From a virus: a stretch of 23,235 nt of DNA. The notes under the pieces were generated by a model that did not search any database, was not told the origin of the DNA, and saw only the letters and a list, made by a program, of their open reading frames with translations. Of this stretch, positions 17,018 to 23,235 are shown one piece after another. Every line of letters starts with the position of its first letter. Within the stretch, counting starts at the first letter, position 1. The translations under genes were made by a program, and so were the position numbers. Where the stretch lies: the IMG/VR virus record IMGVR_UViG_3300042516_005599, positions 1 through 23,235 of that record. One strand, written 5' to 3'.

Positions 17018-18345
17018 TAAAATTATTTGATTTATTAAAAGAAATTGTTTCACCTCAAAATAAAATGATAATTTTAGCTGGAGGTGCTGGAGTTGGTAAA
17101 TCTACTTTAATAGATAAAATTAAAGGATTATCACCTGGTTTTGAAATAATTAATCCTGATAAATACATTGAGGACAAATCAAGCCCAATGTTTAATAATT
17201 TATCAGCAGCTTCTGCTCAAGTAGATGATGTTGATGTACCTAATGCTCTTTCATCAGGTAAATCATTTATTTGGGATACAACAGCATCTAATGCTGCTAA
17301 ATTACTTGGGGGAACATATAAACGTAAAGAAACTCCAGGATTATTAAATGCTGCTTCTAATTACGATACATTAATGATTATGGTGTATGCTCATCCTATT
17401 GTATCATTTTTAAGAAATTTTAAACGTGAGCGTAAAGTACCTAAAATAGGTGTTATATCAACATGGAATAATGTATACGGTAATATTGATGCTTATAAAA
17501 ATAAATTAGGTGATAATTTTGTATTATATCAAGCACCAGATGATGAGTATAAAAAAGAAATAGAAGAATTTAATCAGGCCGTTCAACAAGGAAAATTATA
17601 TGAATGGTTAGAAGAACTAACATCTCAGAATCCAGAACAATTTGTATCTACTTTCCGTAAAACTCAGGATGCACCTTTATCACCTGAAGAACAAGCTAAA
17701 AAAGATAAAGCGACAGAAAAATCAAGAGAACTATTTAAACAATTAGTATCTCAATTAGAACGTGAATTTATCACTATAGATAAAAAAATTAAAGATTCTG
17801 TTTTATCTGAACCTGAACTTATATCTAAAGTAAAATCATTTAATAATCAATCTTCTGAATTAAACGAAGCACAACAACAATATAAATTATATTGTGATAT
17901 GGATGGTGTATTAGTTGATTTTGAACGTGGGTATAATGATTTAACTGGTAAAAAAACACCAGGTGTCAATTCAACATATAATAAAGAGGATTTTTGGGGA
18001 GCAATTACTAAAGCAGGTGCTAAATTTTGGGCTGATTTGGATTGGATGTCTGATGGAAAACAATTGTGGGATTATATTAAACAACATAATCCTAAATTAT
18101 TAACTGCTCCTTCACGTGAAATATCATCTGAAATAGGAAAAAAAGAATGGGTTGATAAACAAATACCGGGTACTCCAATTATATTCAAACAAGCAAAAGA
18201 CAAAAAGGATCTAGCAGAACCAAATGCTATATTAATTGACGATAGAAAAGATAATATCCAACAATGGATAGATGCTGGAGGAATTGGTATTCGCCATACT
18301 TCAACAGCATCAACAATAAAACAGTTAGAAAAATTAGGGTTATAA
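17014..18345 (+). CDS. P-loop kinase fused to HAD phosphatase, PNKP-like layout (443 aa)
   Basis: The N-terminal kinase has Walker A GGAGVGKST (residues 23-31) and zeta-toxin/PNK-style INPDKY and SFIWDTTAS. The middle (about 195-285) is charged and likely helical. The C-terminal HAD domain starts CDMDGVLVDF (nucleophile D295, acid D297), with LTAPSRE as motif II, a Lys-rich stretch, and LIDDRKDN as motif IV; it looks like the 5'(3')-deoxyribonucleotidase (NT5C) branch. T4 polynucleotide kinase/phosphatase has the same order of domains in 301 residues. A role in end repair of RNA or DNA is thus possible, but nucleotide salvage or an unrelated pairing is not excluded. The first 10 residues (MIKLFDLLKE) look like a cleavable capsid-targeting leader. 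Confidence 0.72.
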   Translation: MIKLFDLLKEIVSPQNKMIILAGGAGVGKSTLIDKIKGLSPGFEIINPDKYIEDKSSPMFNNLSAASAQVDDVDVPNALSSGKSFIWDTTASNAAKLLGGTYKRKETPGLLNAASNYDTLMIMVYAHPIVSFLRNFKRERKVPKIGVISTWNNVYGNIDAYKNKLGDNFVLYQAPDDEYKKEIEEFNQAVQQGKLYEWLEELTSQNPEQFVSTFRKTQDAPLSPEEQAKKDKATEKSRELFKQLVSQLEREFITIDKKIKDSVLSEPELISKVKSFNNQSSELNEAQQQYKLYCDMDGVLVDFERGYNDLTGKKTPGVNSTYNKEDFWGAITKAGAKFWADLDWMSDGKQLWDYIKQHNPKLLTAPSREISSEIGKKEWVDKQIPGTPIIFKQAKDKKDLAEPNAILIDDRKDNIQQWIDAGGIGIRHTSTASTIKQLEKLGL

Positions 18346-18346
18346 A

Positions 18347-18931
18347 ATGGCAAAAGAAACATTGTTACAAAAAGAATTCGCTGAAAAAGATATAAAACGA
18401 ATTCGTAATCTAGTATCAGGTAATTATAATGATGCTACACAAACTCAAGTAGGATATTCTCGTAGACATATTGAGCGAAAAGAGGGAGAAGTATGGGAAG
18501 AAAATGGTAAATCATGGACTGTAAAAAATGGAATAAAAATTAGTGTATCTAAATTAGAACGCGCTAAAACATACTCTTATACTCCTATTCTTTGTCCTAA
18601 TTGTTCTAAACCTATGAAAGGACAACATGATAAAAAAATGTTTCGTATTCATAGTATGTGTTTAGATTGCGTCATTGAAATGGAAACTAAATTAAAATTA
18701 GAAGGAAAATACGAAGAATACGAAAAAAATATTGTTAAAAACAATGCTAACTTTATGTTAGATGAATTTGAAAATGGATTTGAAGATTTTTTAAATAGTT
18801 TTGATGCTACTAGTTTTGTTACTGAACAAGGTGATATTGAAGATTGGCATGTAAAAGCATTAGATAAACAAAAAATCCGTAAACAAGTAACGAAAGATTT
18901 AGAAGAAGCTAGGGTTAAATTAAACTCTTAA
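18347..18931 (+). CDS. Zinc-ribbon phage protein of unknown function (194 aa)
   Basis: Starts one base after the kinase stop. The protein is basic and mainly helical with a central zinc ribbon: C83-x2-C86 (CPNC) and C105-x2-C108 (CLDC), 18 residues apart. The upstream segment EGEVWEENGKSWTVKNGIK is recognisable to me from hypothetical proteins of uncultured phages, without a known role. The C-terminus is acidic and helical (DEFENGFEDFLNSF). Possible roles are nucleic-acid binding or transcription regulation, by analogy with zinc ribbons only. Unlike several neighbours it has no LxE-type leader. Confidence 0.7.
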   Translation: MAKETLLQKEFAEKDIKRIRNLVSGNYNDATQTQVGYSRRHIERKEGEVWEENGKSWTVKNGIKISVSKLERAKTYSYTPILCPNCSKPMKGQHDKKMFRIHSMCLDCVIEMETKLKLEGKYEEYEKNIVKNNANFMLDEFENGFEDFLNSFDATSFVTEQGDIEDWHVKALDKQKIRKQVTKDLEEARVKLNS

Positions 18932-18945
18932 TATTTATAAGTATA
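18928..18945 (+). promoter_or_regulatory. Second exact copy of TTAATATTTATAAGTATA
   Basis: Identical 18-mer to 16102-16119, again overlapping the stop codon of the gene before, and ending directly at the ATG at 18946. It is a candidate promoter or processing site that would start the block of small leader-bearing genes. Confidence 0.4.
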
Positions 18946-19140
18946 ATGATCTTAAAAATTTTAAATGAGATGAATGACTCAACTGAGTTAAATGCTGCTG
19001 GGGTAGCAACAACGTGTATTGCTTTATTCAACAGCTTTTTTCAAATGCTAAATCCTGTACTTACTGGCCTATTTTATATCCTATCTATTGGATGGTTAGG
19101 AGTGCAAATATACTATAAAATTAAACGTAACGGAAAATGA
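18946..19140 (+). CDS. Small membrane protein, holin-like size (64 aa)
   Basis: Residues about 19-55 are hydrophobic and can form one long or two short membrane helices ([14 protein letters not shown] and [19 protein letters not shown]), ending in a basic tail KIKRNGK. Size and layout fit a holin or other small phage membrane protein, but many short membrane peptides look alike. The first 8 residues, MILKILNE, look like the leader of neighbouring proteins, with LNE as a possible protease site. It overlaps the next gene by 4 nt (ATGA). Confidence 0.6.
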   Translation: MILKILNEMNDSTELNAAGVATTCIALFNSFFQMLNPVLTGLFYILSIGWLGVQIYYKIKRNGK

Positions 19141-19532
19141 AAGCTTCTGAACTTAGAGAACTTATTGCTTTGGAATTAAAAAAAGCTAAAAAAGATTATG
19201 ATGGAGATGGTAAAATAGAATCTTCACAAGATGAATATATGGGTTCTCGTGATAAAGCTATTAAAAAAGCAATGTCTAATGAAGATTTAGATATAGGTCA
19301 TCAAGACGATGAGCCAGGAATGCTTAAAAATGATCTAGCTAGAGCTGCTAAAATGGCAGCTATGTTATACAAAAAAGTAGATGCTTACGATAAAATGGGT
19401 GGTGAAGTAGATTTTCCACAATGGTGGCAAGAAAAAATAATTAAAGCTAAAAGTTATTTACAAAGTGCTTTTGATTATTTAGATGGCGAAGAAATGATAG
19501 CTCAAATAGATCGTTCTAATCAATCGGAATAA
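19137..19532 (+). CDS. Acidic/basic small protein with DxDGDG loop (131 aa)
   Basis: After the amphipathic start [19 protein letters not shown] comes [23 protein letters not shown]. This resembles an EF-hand or dockerin calcium loop, but position 12 is Gln rather than Glu. The C-terminal half is helical, with [29 protein letters not shown], a segment I recognise from hypothetical and virion-associated proteins of T4-like and uncultured marine phages. No enzyme motif. It is linked by ATGA and TAATG overlaps to both neighbours. The leader contains L-R-E, a possible prohead-protease site. Confidence 0.65.
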   Translation: MKASELRELIALELKKAKKDYDGDGKIESSQDEYMGSRDKAIKKAMSNEDLDIGHQDDEPGMLKNDLARAAKMAAMLYKKVDAYDKMGGEVDFPQWWQEKIIKAKSYLQSAFDYLDGEEMIAQIDRSNQSE

Positions 19533-19780
19533 TGATTAAATTAGTTAATATATTAAGTGAAGTATCCGAGGTATCACCTCCATATATGTACTCACCAGTA
19601 GGATTTGGGTGCCACGTATGTAAATTCTACTATAAACAAGATGATAAACATATGTGTGCAAGCACAGATTATCAAGAATATATGGGTACTTCTGAATTAA
19701 TTGATAATGATGGAAATCAGATAAAAGATCCTTCTAAATGGTGTTCTAACTGGTTTTTACCAAAACAAGAAGAAAAATGA
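19532..19780 (+). CDS. Small Cys-rich protein, metal- or Fe-S-binding candidate (82 aa)
   Basis: The start codon shares one base with the previous stop. Four Cys are placed C-x2-C (CHVC), one 11 residues later (HMC), and one near the end in KWCSNW. C-x2-C ... C ... C followed by Trp recalls high-potential iron-sulfur proteins, but spacing differs from the usual motif and a zinc site is equally likely. The N-terminus [10 protein letters not shown] is nearly the same as MIKLFDLLKE of the kinase-phosphatase, a strong hint that it is a shared leader rather than part of the fold. Overlaps the next gene by 4 nt. Confidence 0.65.
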   Translation: MIKLVNILSEVSEVSPPYMYSPVGFGCHVCKFYYKQDDKHMCASTDYQEYMGTSELIDNDGNQIKDPSKWCSNWFLPKQEEK

Positions 19781-21192
19781 AGTTATCTGAATTAAAAAAT
19801 ATAATTCGTACTACTATAATGGAAAAAAAGCTTTGTCCTAAAGGCAAAGCTTATTACAATCGCCGTATAGCAGCAGGTGAAGTACCATCTGCTTATTTAT
19901 CAGGTCGTGCTGTTAAAGTATGTAAAGGATTAATGGAAGAAGATATTAATCCATTAACTTGGGAACCTATTATTAAAGCAGAATCTGAAGAAATAGAACG
20001 TACAGCAGAAGATTTAGGTTTACCTTATGATGTAGTATATGATTCTTTCGTTAATGGTAAAGAAGTTACTTTAAATGATGATATGTGGTCACGTTTAGAA
20101 AATACTGACTCATATGATGTAAATTCTGAAGAAGAAGCGGTAGAATTAGCGCAATATTACGGTAAAGATATTCAAAGCATATTGTCTGCTGAAAAAACTC
20201 CTCCCGCGTTAATATTGCAATATTCTCCAAATAAATTTTATTTAGTAGGTGGTAATACTCGTTTAATGGTTGCTAGAGCTAAAGGTGTAAATCCACAAGT
20301 TATTTTAGCTACTATTGAACCTTTAAATAAGTACGCTTACCAAGATGTAAATGATATATCTGAGTCACTTCGTGATTGGTTTAAAAAAGAAGATTGGGTT
20401 CGTATTGATACTCAAGGTAATATAACTGGTCCTTGTGGTACAATGAAAAAAGGACAAGCAACTACCCGTTGTTTACCTCGTGCTAAAGCGAATTCATTAA
20501 CTAAAGCAGAACGTGCTGCTACTGCTCGTAAAAAAGCAGCTGCTGATCGTAAAGGCGATCGTGTAGTTCCAAATACACCAAAAGCTAAAGTACGTTTAGA
20601 AGAAGATTGTGGATGTAATGGTCCTAAATTAATTTTAAAAGAAGGACAAAATGTTCCTGTATTATCTGAAGGATTAAAACATCATATAGCTGAAGGATTA
20701 CAATTAATTCATAATATTTATCGACCCTTATCTAAGCAATATTTTGAATTGTTCAATGAAGCTAGAAAATTATATAATGAAGGATTACTTTCAGTAACTG
20801 AAGATGATATTGAGATATTAGAATCAAATATTGGGGAAATGTTTACGTATAAAGGTATTGAATTTCCACTTGATTATATTTTAACTGAAGAAGAATTAGT
20901 AGCTGAAGTAGATAAAAAGAAAACTCCACCTATTGGAAAACCAAAACGTGGTGGTTCTAAAAAATTCTATGTATATGTTCGTAAACCAGGTGGAGGTATT
21001 AAAAAAGTATCATTTGGTGATACAACAGGTTTAAGAGCTAAATTGAATAACCCACAAGCTCGTCGTGCATTTGCTGCTCGTCATGATTGTAAAAATAAAA
21101 AAGATAGAACAAAAGCATCTTATTGGTCATGTCGTTTACCTCGATATGCTAAATTATTAGGTTTTAAAACAACATTTAGTGGATACTGGTAG
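19777..21192 (+). CDS. Mosaic phage protein with leader, ParB-like patch and basic C-terminal module (471 aa)
   Basis: Several modules in a row. Residues 1-16 are a leader (MKLSELKNIIRTTIME). Residues 17-52 hold CPKGKAYYNRRIAAGE and PSAYLSGRAVKVCKG, a short phage module. Residues about 60-185 contain FYLVGGNTRLMVARAKG, like the GGxxRxxA motif of ParB/Srx-type folds. Residues about 205-270 are basic, with DTQGNITGPCGTMKKGQ, RCLPRAKANSLTKAERAATARKK and VPNTPKAKV, a recurrent phage domain of unknown role. Residues about 285-390 are helical and acidic. Residues about 395-471 are a basic Cys-containing module (KFYVYVRKPGGG, RRAFAARHDC, YWSCRLPRYAK). The basic modules could bind DNA. A head-internal protein is possible given the leader and several (L/I)xE sites. 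Confidence 0.65.
   Translation: MKLSELKNIIRTTIMEKKLCPKGKAYYNRRIAAGEVPSAYLSGRAVKVCKGLMEEDINPLTWEPIIKAESEEIERTAEDLGLPYDVVYDSFVNGKEVTLNDDMWSRLENTDSYDVNSEEEAVELAQYYGKDIQSILSAEKTPPALILQYSPNKFYLVGGNTRLMVARAKGVNPQVILATIEPLNKYAYQDVNDISESLRDWFKKEDWVRIDTQGNITGPCGTMKKGQATTRCLPRAKANSLTKAERAATARKKAAADRKGDRVVPNTPKAKVRLEEDCGCNGPKLILKEGQNVPVLSEGLKHHIAEGLQLIHNIYRPLSKQYFELFNEARKLYNEGLLSVTEDDIEILESNIGEMFTYKGIEFPLDYILTEEELVAEVDKKKTPPIGKPKRGGSKKFYVYVRKPGGGIKKVSFGDTTGLRAKLNNPQARRAFAARHDCKNKKDRTKASYWSCRLPRYAKLLGFKTTFSGYW
19828..19852 (+). other. Compact stem-loop near the start of the mosaic gene
   Basis: AAGCTTTG (19828-19835) pairs with CAAAGCTT (19845-19852). With one G-U and one C-G pair inside, it makes a 10-pair stem and 5-base loop. 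It lies within codons 18-26. Such hairpins are expected a few times by chance at this base composition. Confidence 0.25.
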
Positions 21193-21448
21193 ACCATATA
21201 CTGATTTAGAAAATACCGAAGAATATGTAATAAGAGAGTTCGATGAGAATATAGATCCCATCGAACTTCTTTGGCATCGTGATGATGAACATAGAACATT
21301 ATATCTTCAAGGTGAAACTGATTGGAAAATACAATTAGAAGACGAATTACCAATTACATTTGCTCAACCAATATTTATACCCAAACACAAATACCATCGT
21401 TTAATTAAAGGAAATGGTAAGTTACGACTAAAAATTTATAAATATTAG
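21179..21448 (+). CDS. Cupin-like small protein (89 aa), GTG start
   Basis: No ATG exists in frame near the 5' end. The GTG at 21179 gives a 14-base overlap with the previous gene and is the most economical start. The conserved-looking part is REFDENIDPIELLWHRDDEHRTLYLQGETDWKIQLEDELP, then FIPKHKYHRLIKGNGKLRLKIYK. This pattern of short beta strands with HRD and KYHRL fits a single-domain cupin-like barrel that I recall from hypothetical proteins in phages. Metal ligands typical of enzymes are incomplete, so it may be structural. A 9-bp inverted repeat lies at 21237-21267. Confidence 0.6.
   Translation: MDTGRPYTDLENTEEYVIREFDENIDPIELLWHRDDEHRTLYLQGETDWKIQLEDELPITFAQPIFIPKHKYHRLIKGNGKLRLKIYKY
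21437..21444 (+). promoter_or_regulatory. TATAAATA, T4-late-promoter-like word in sense orientation
   Basis: TATAAATA overlaps the end of the cupin-like gene and ends 8 bases before the ATG at 21453. It equals the T4 late promoter core and points with the genes. In such AT-rich DNA an octamer can occur by chance, so support is weak. Confidence 0.25.
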
Positions 21449-21452
21449 TTAT

Positions 21453-22082
21453 ATGATAACGAAACAAAACTTTTTCTTAATTATAATATTAGTATTAATT
21501 GGAGTAATTGTAATACAACAATGTACTTCTAATAGTGATAGCGATAAACCAATAATTAAAGTTGATGGTAAAAAATATGAGCTATTATCTCAAAAAATAG
21601 ACACTGTATTTGTTGATAAATTTAAAACAAAATATTTAAAAGGTTCAGATATATACCATGAAACTATAGTTGAAAAAGAAAAACGAGTTGAAGTACCTGT
21701 TTATTTAAAAGGAGATACTATTCGTATAGTCGAAGATTACCATAAAAAAGTATTATATAAAGATAAATTAGTATTAGATGATAATTTAGGTACTATTGAA
21801 TTAACTGATACTATATCTATGAATAAAATTATTGGTCGTAAATGGAATGCTCAAGTTAGAGAACGTACTATAACCGACACTAAAATAGTAAAAGAATTAC
21901 CTAAAAACCAAGTATATGTTGGTGTGAGTGGTGTTGTTGGTAACTCATTAGTATTAGCTGGTCCTAATATATCACTGAAAACGAAAAAAGACAATATTTA
22001 TGGTCTGAATGTATATGTTGATCCTAATCTAAACAAATATATAGGAATTAACTTAGCTTGGAAAATTAAACTTAAAAAATAA
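21453..22082 (+). CDS. Membrane-anchored phage protein, spanin-like topology (209 aa)
   Basis: One N-terminal membrane segment (FFLIIILVLIGVIVIQQC, residues 7-24), then a hydrophilic chain with repeated short beta-like units of valine and aspartate (DTVFVDKFKTKYL, EKRVEVPVYLKGDTIRIVEDY). The C-terminus (QVYVGVSGVVG, YGLNVYVDPNLNKYIGINLAWKIK) looks like amphipathic beta strands. The topology and DTV/PVY style resemble proteins found in Bacteroidota phages and prophages (DUF6808-like in my memory). An Rz-like envelope-spanning lysis role is possible. C24 could be a lipoprotein Cys, but the preceding residues are a poor lipobox. Shares one base with the next gene. Confidence 0.6.
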   Translation: MITKQNFFLIIILVLIGVIVIQQCTSNSDSDKPIIKVDGKKYELLSQKIDTVFVDKFKTKYLKGSDIYHETIVEKEKRVEVPVYLKGDTIRIVEDYHKKVLYKDKLVLDDNLGTIELTDTISMNKIIGRKWNAQVRERTITDTKIVKELPKNQVYVGVSGVVGNSLVLAGPNISLKTKKDNIYGLNVYVDPNLNKYIGINLAWKIKLKK

Positions 22083-22498
22083 TGACTCAGAACGAAAAAT
22101 TGCGATTAATGGTTAAAAAAATGATCGCGGAAGCAGTTTCTCATCGTATTGCTCAAATTGATGAAGCTGGTGATATTGCAGCAAACGAAGCAAAAATTGC
22201 TCGTGTTGGTGAAGAATTAAATAAAGCAAATAAAATTTCAGAATTACTTGAAAGAATTAACTTACAACACTATATTGGTGAAAAGTTATATGGTAAAGTA
22301 AAAGAAGAAATGACTAAATCAATAGAAGAATATGAAGGTGCTAAGTTGGAACTTGAGGAACGAATGTCAGGAGGTAAAGACGCTGATAAAAAAGATAAAA
22401 AGAAAGGTAAAAAGTCAGCTGAAAAAGACGATAAAGCAGGAGACGATGCGCAAATGCTTGAAGCAAATCCTGTCGAAGTAGAAATACCACAAGTATAA
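22082..22498 (+). CDS. Coiled-coil, charged protein; candidate prohead scaffold/core component (138 aa)
   Basis: Starts MTQNEKLRLMVKKMIAEAV: an amphipathic helix with I-A-E followed by A, the same residues as the T4 internal-protein cleavage site (FIAE/A). Residues 20-95 are helical and coiled-coil-like (ELNKANKISELLERI, KSIEEYEGAKLELEERM). Residues 97-121 are Lys/Asp/Gly-rich low complexity, and the tail is acidic (QMLEANPVEVEIPQV). Small charged helical proteins with cleavable ends are typical of T4-like prohead cores (gp67, gp68, gp22). Assignment is by analogy, with no alignment made. Confidence 0.55.
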   Translation: MTQNEKLRLMVKKMIAEAVSHRIAQIDEAGDIAANEAKIARVGEELNKANKISELLERINLQHYIGEKLYGKVKEEMTKSIEEYEGAKLELEERMSGGKDADKKDKKKGKKSAEKDDKAGDDAQMLEANPVEVEIPQV

Positions 22499-22959
22499 TG
22501 ACTAAAAAAGAATTAGCAGATAAAGTAAGAGCTGCTGCTCGTGAAGTTGCTTCTCGGGCAGATAAACCAGACAATGCTACTCCAATGTCTTTGAAATATT
22601 CTGAGATGTTGTATAAATTTCCTAAACTACAGGAAACTTTAACTGAGTTGATGTCTACTGAATTTACTTTATTTGTAGAAAATATAGAATGGATTGCTCC
22701 ACGTCCAACTACATTTAAAGTAATCTTAAAAAACTTTAACGATTTTATTTTAATTTGGAATGGTGGTGATTTTATAGCTAGAGTAGCAGGTACTAATTAT
22801 GATTTAACTTCTATAAGTGCTGAAGAACGTGCTATTAAAGCTATTCAAGAATTATTAATTACTGGTCCTATCAACCCTGAAAAGGGCGCTGCTACTTCAT
22901 CTCAGAATCTAACTCCAGCAGAGGAAGCTCCAGCTGAAGAAACACCTGCTGAAGCATAA
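22498..22959 (+). CDS. Phage protein of unknown function with PAEE tail (153 aa)
   Basis: Shares one base with genes on both sides (TAATG). The N-terminus MTKKELADKVRAAAREVA is an amphipathic helix; RAAARE gives A-x-E rather than L/I-x-E. The middle (residues 45-120) looks like a compact alpha/beta domain (FTLFVENIEWIAPRPTTFKV, FILIWNGGDFIARVAGTNYDL). The last 20 residues are an acidic low-complexity tail of PAEE-type units. No recognised motif. The position next to the coiled-coil gene suggests the same module, perhaps head assembly. Confidence 0.6.
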   Translation: MTKKELADKVRAAAREVASRADKPDNATPMSLKYSEMLYKFPKLQETLTELMSTEFTLFVENIEWIAPRPTTFKVILKNFNDFILIWNGGDFIARVAGTNYDLTSISAEERAIKAIQELLITGPINPEKGAATSSQNLTPAEEAPAEETPAEA

Positions 22960-23235
22960 TGAATGTTATAACTAGATTTTTAGAATATTATTCGTATCGT
23001 TTCCCTAAAGGATATCCAGATATGACTAATCTTGAAGATAAGGCTTTATTATACGAAATATTAGCTGAGTTAGATATAAATGTAAATGAAGTAGCGTCTT
23101 CAGATTCAGCAGAAGGAATTAATATTTTAAAAGATAAATTTGGGTTTAAAGATGATGATTTTGTTGAAAAATCAGGCAAAACTTTTAAAGTATTAGTACC
23201 TAATAAAGAACGAGAAGAATATACTAAAAAAATAT
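22959..23235 (+). CDS. Unknown phage protein, 3'-truncated by the window edge
   Basis: An ATG at 22959-22961 shares one base with the previous stop (TAATG), and the frame is open to the end of the window (92 codons). It begins MNVITRFLEYYSYRFPKGYPD, then helical ALLYEILAELDI and charged DKFGFKDDDFVEKSGKTFKVLVPN. I recognise the FPKGYPD start loosely from uncultured phage hypothetical proteins, without a function. The continuation lies outside the window and may decide whether this is a head-assembly gene. Confidence 0.75.
   Translation, partial: MNVITRFLEYYSYRFPKGYPDMTNLEDKALLYEILAELDINVNEVASSDSAEGINILKDKFGFKDDDFVEKSGKTFKVLVPNKEREEYTKKI

Noticed and set aside
21237-21267. 9-bp inverted repeat AGTTCGATG / CATCGAACT in the cupin-like gene
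   Set aside because: At this base composition several 9-bp stems are expected by chance in the window; no U-tract and no conserved position.

Overview
The window looks like part of a large tailed-phage genome (Caudoviricetes, T4-like in style). It is very AT-rich except in three Thr/Pro/Ala repeat regions. All recognisable genes lie on the + strand and are tightly packed, many joined by 1-nt (TAATG) or 4-nt (ATGA) overlaps. No gap reaches 60 bases. I saw no tRNA, rRNA, integrase, insertion sequence or CRISPR array. Start codons lack purine-rich Shine-Dalgarno sequences and instead follow A/T-rich leaders. Together with SprB-like adhesin modules and a membrane-anchored protein of a style seen in Bacteroidota phages, this suggests a Bacteroidota (Flavobacterium-like) host. 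The host call is inference.

Layout. (1) 1-13887 is a virion module: a large structural protein cut by the left edge, two smaller structural proteins, three successive proteins carrying long PTTAP-type tetrapeptide arrays (454, 729 and 1845 aa), and a small protein whose C-terminus is paralogous to the gene just before the repeat genes. The arrays act as spacers between small Cys-containing modules, SprB-like and InlB-like modules and N-terminal virion-attachment-like domains, as expected for host-recognition fibres. (2) 13903-16105 is a DNA-metabolism module: an orphan GIY-YIG endonuclease, a DnaG-like primase (zinc finger plus Toprim) and a PD-(D/E)xK nuclease. (3) 16139-18345 holds two multidomain enzymes: a nucleotidyltransferase fused to an HELVH zinc metallopeptidase, and a P-loop kinase fused to an HAD phosphatase (polynucleotide kinase/phosphatase-like layout). 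(4) 18347-23235 is a string of small genes: a zinc-ribbon protein, a membrane peptide, an acidic DxDGDG protein, a Cys-rich protein, a mosaic basic protein with a ParB-like patch, a cupin-like protein, a membrane-anchored protein, a coiled-coil scaffold-like protein and two unknowns, the last cut by the right edge.

The most interesting signal is that at least six proteins from 17014 onward begin with a short amphipathic leader ending in a hydrophobic-x-Glu site. This resembles the T4 capsid-targeting sequence cut by the gp21 prohead protease, and it suggests a set of proteins, including an enzyme, packaged in the head. A second signal is an AT-rich motif (TATTTATA, with an identical 18-mer at two loci) in four of the gene gaps.
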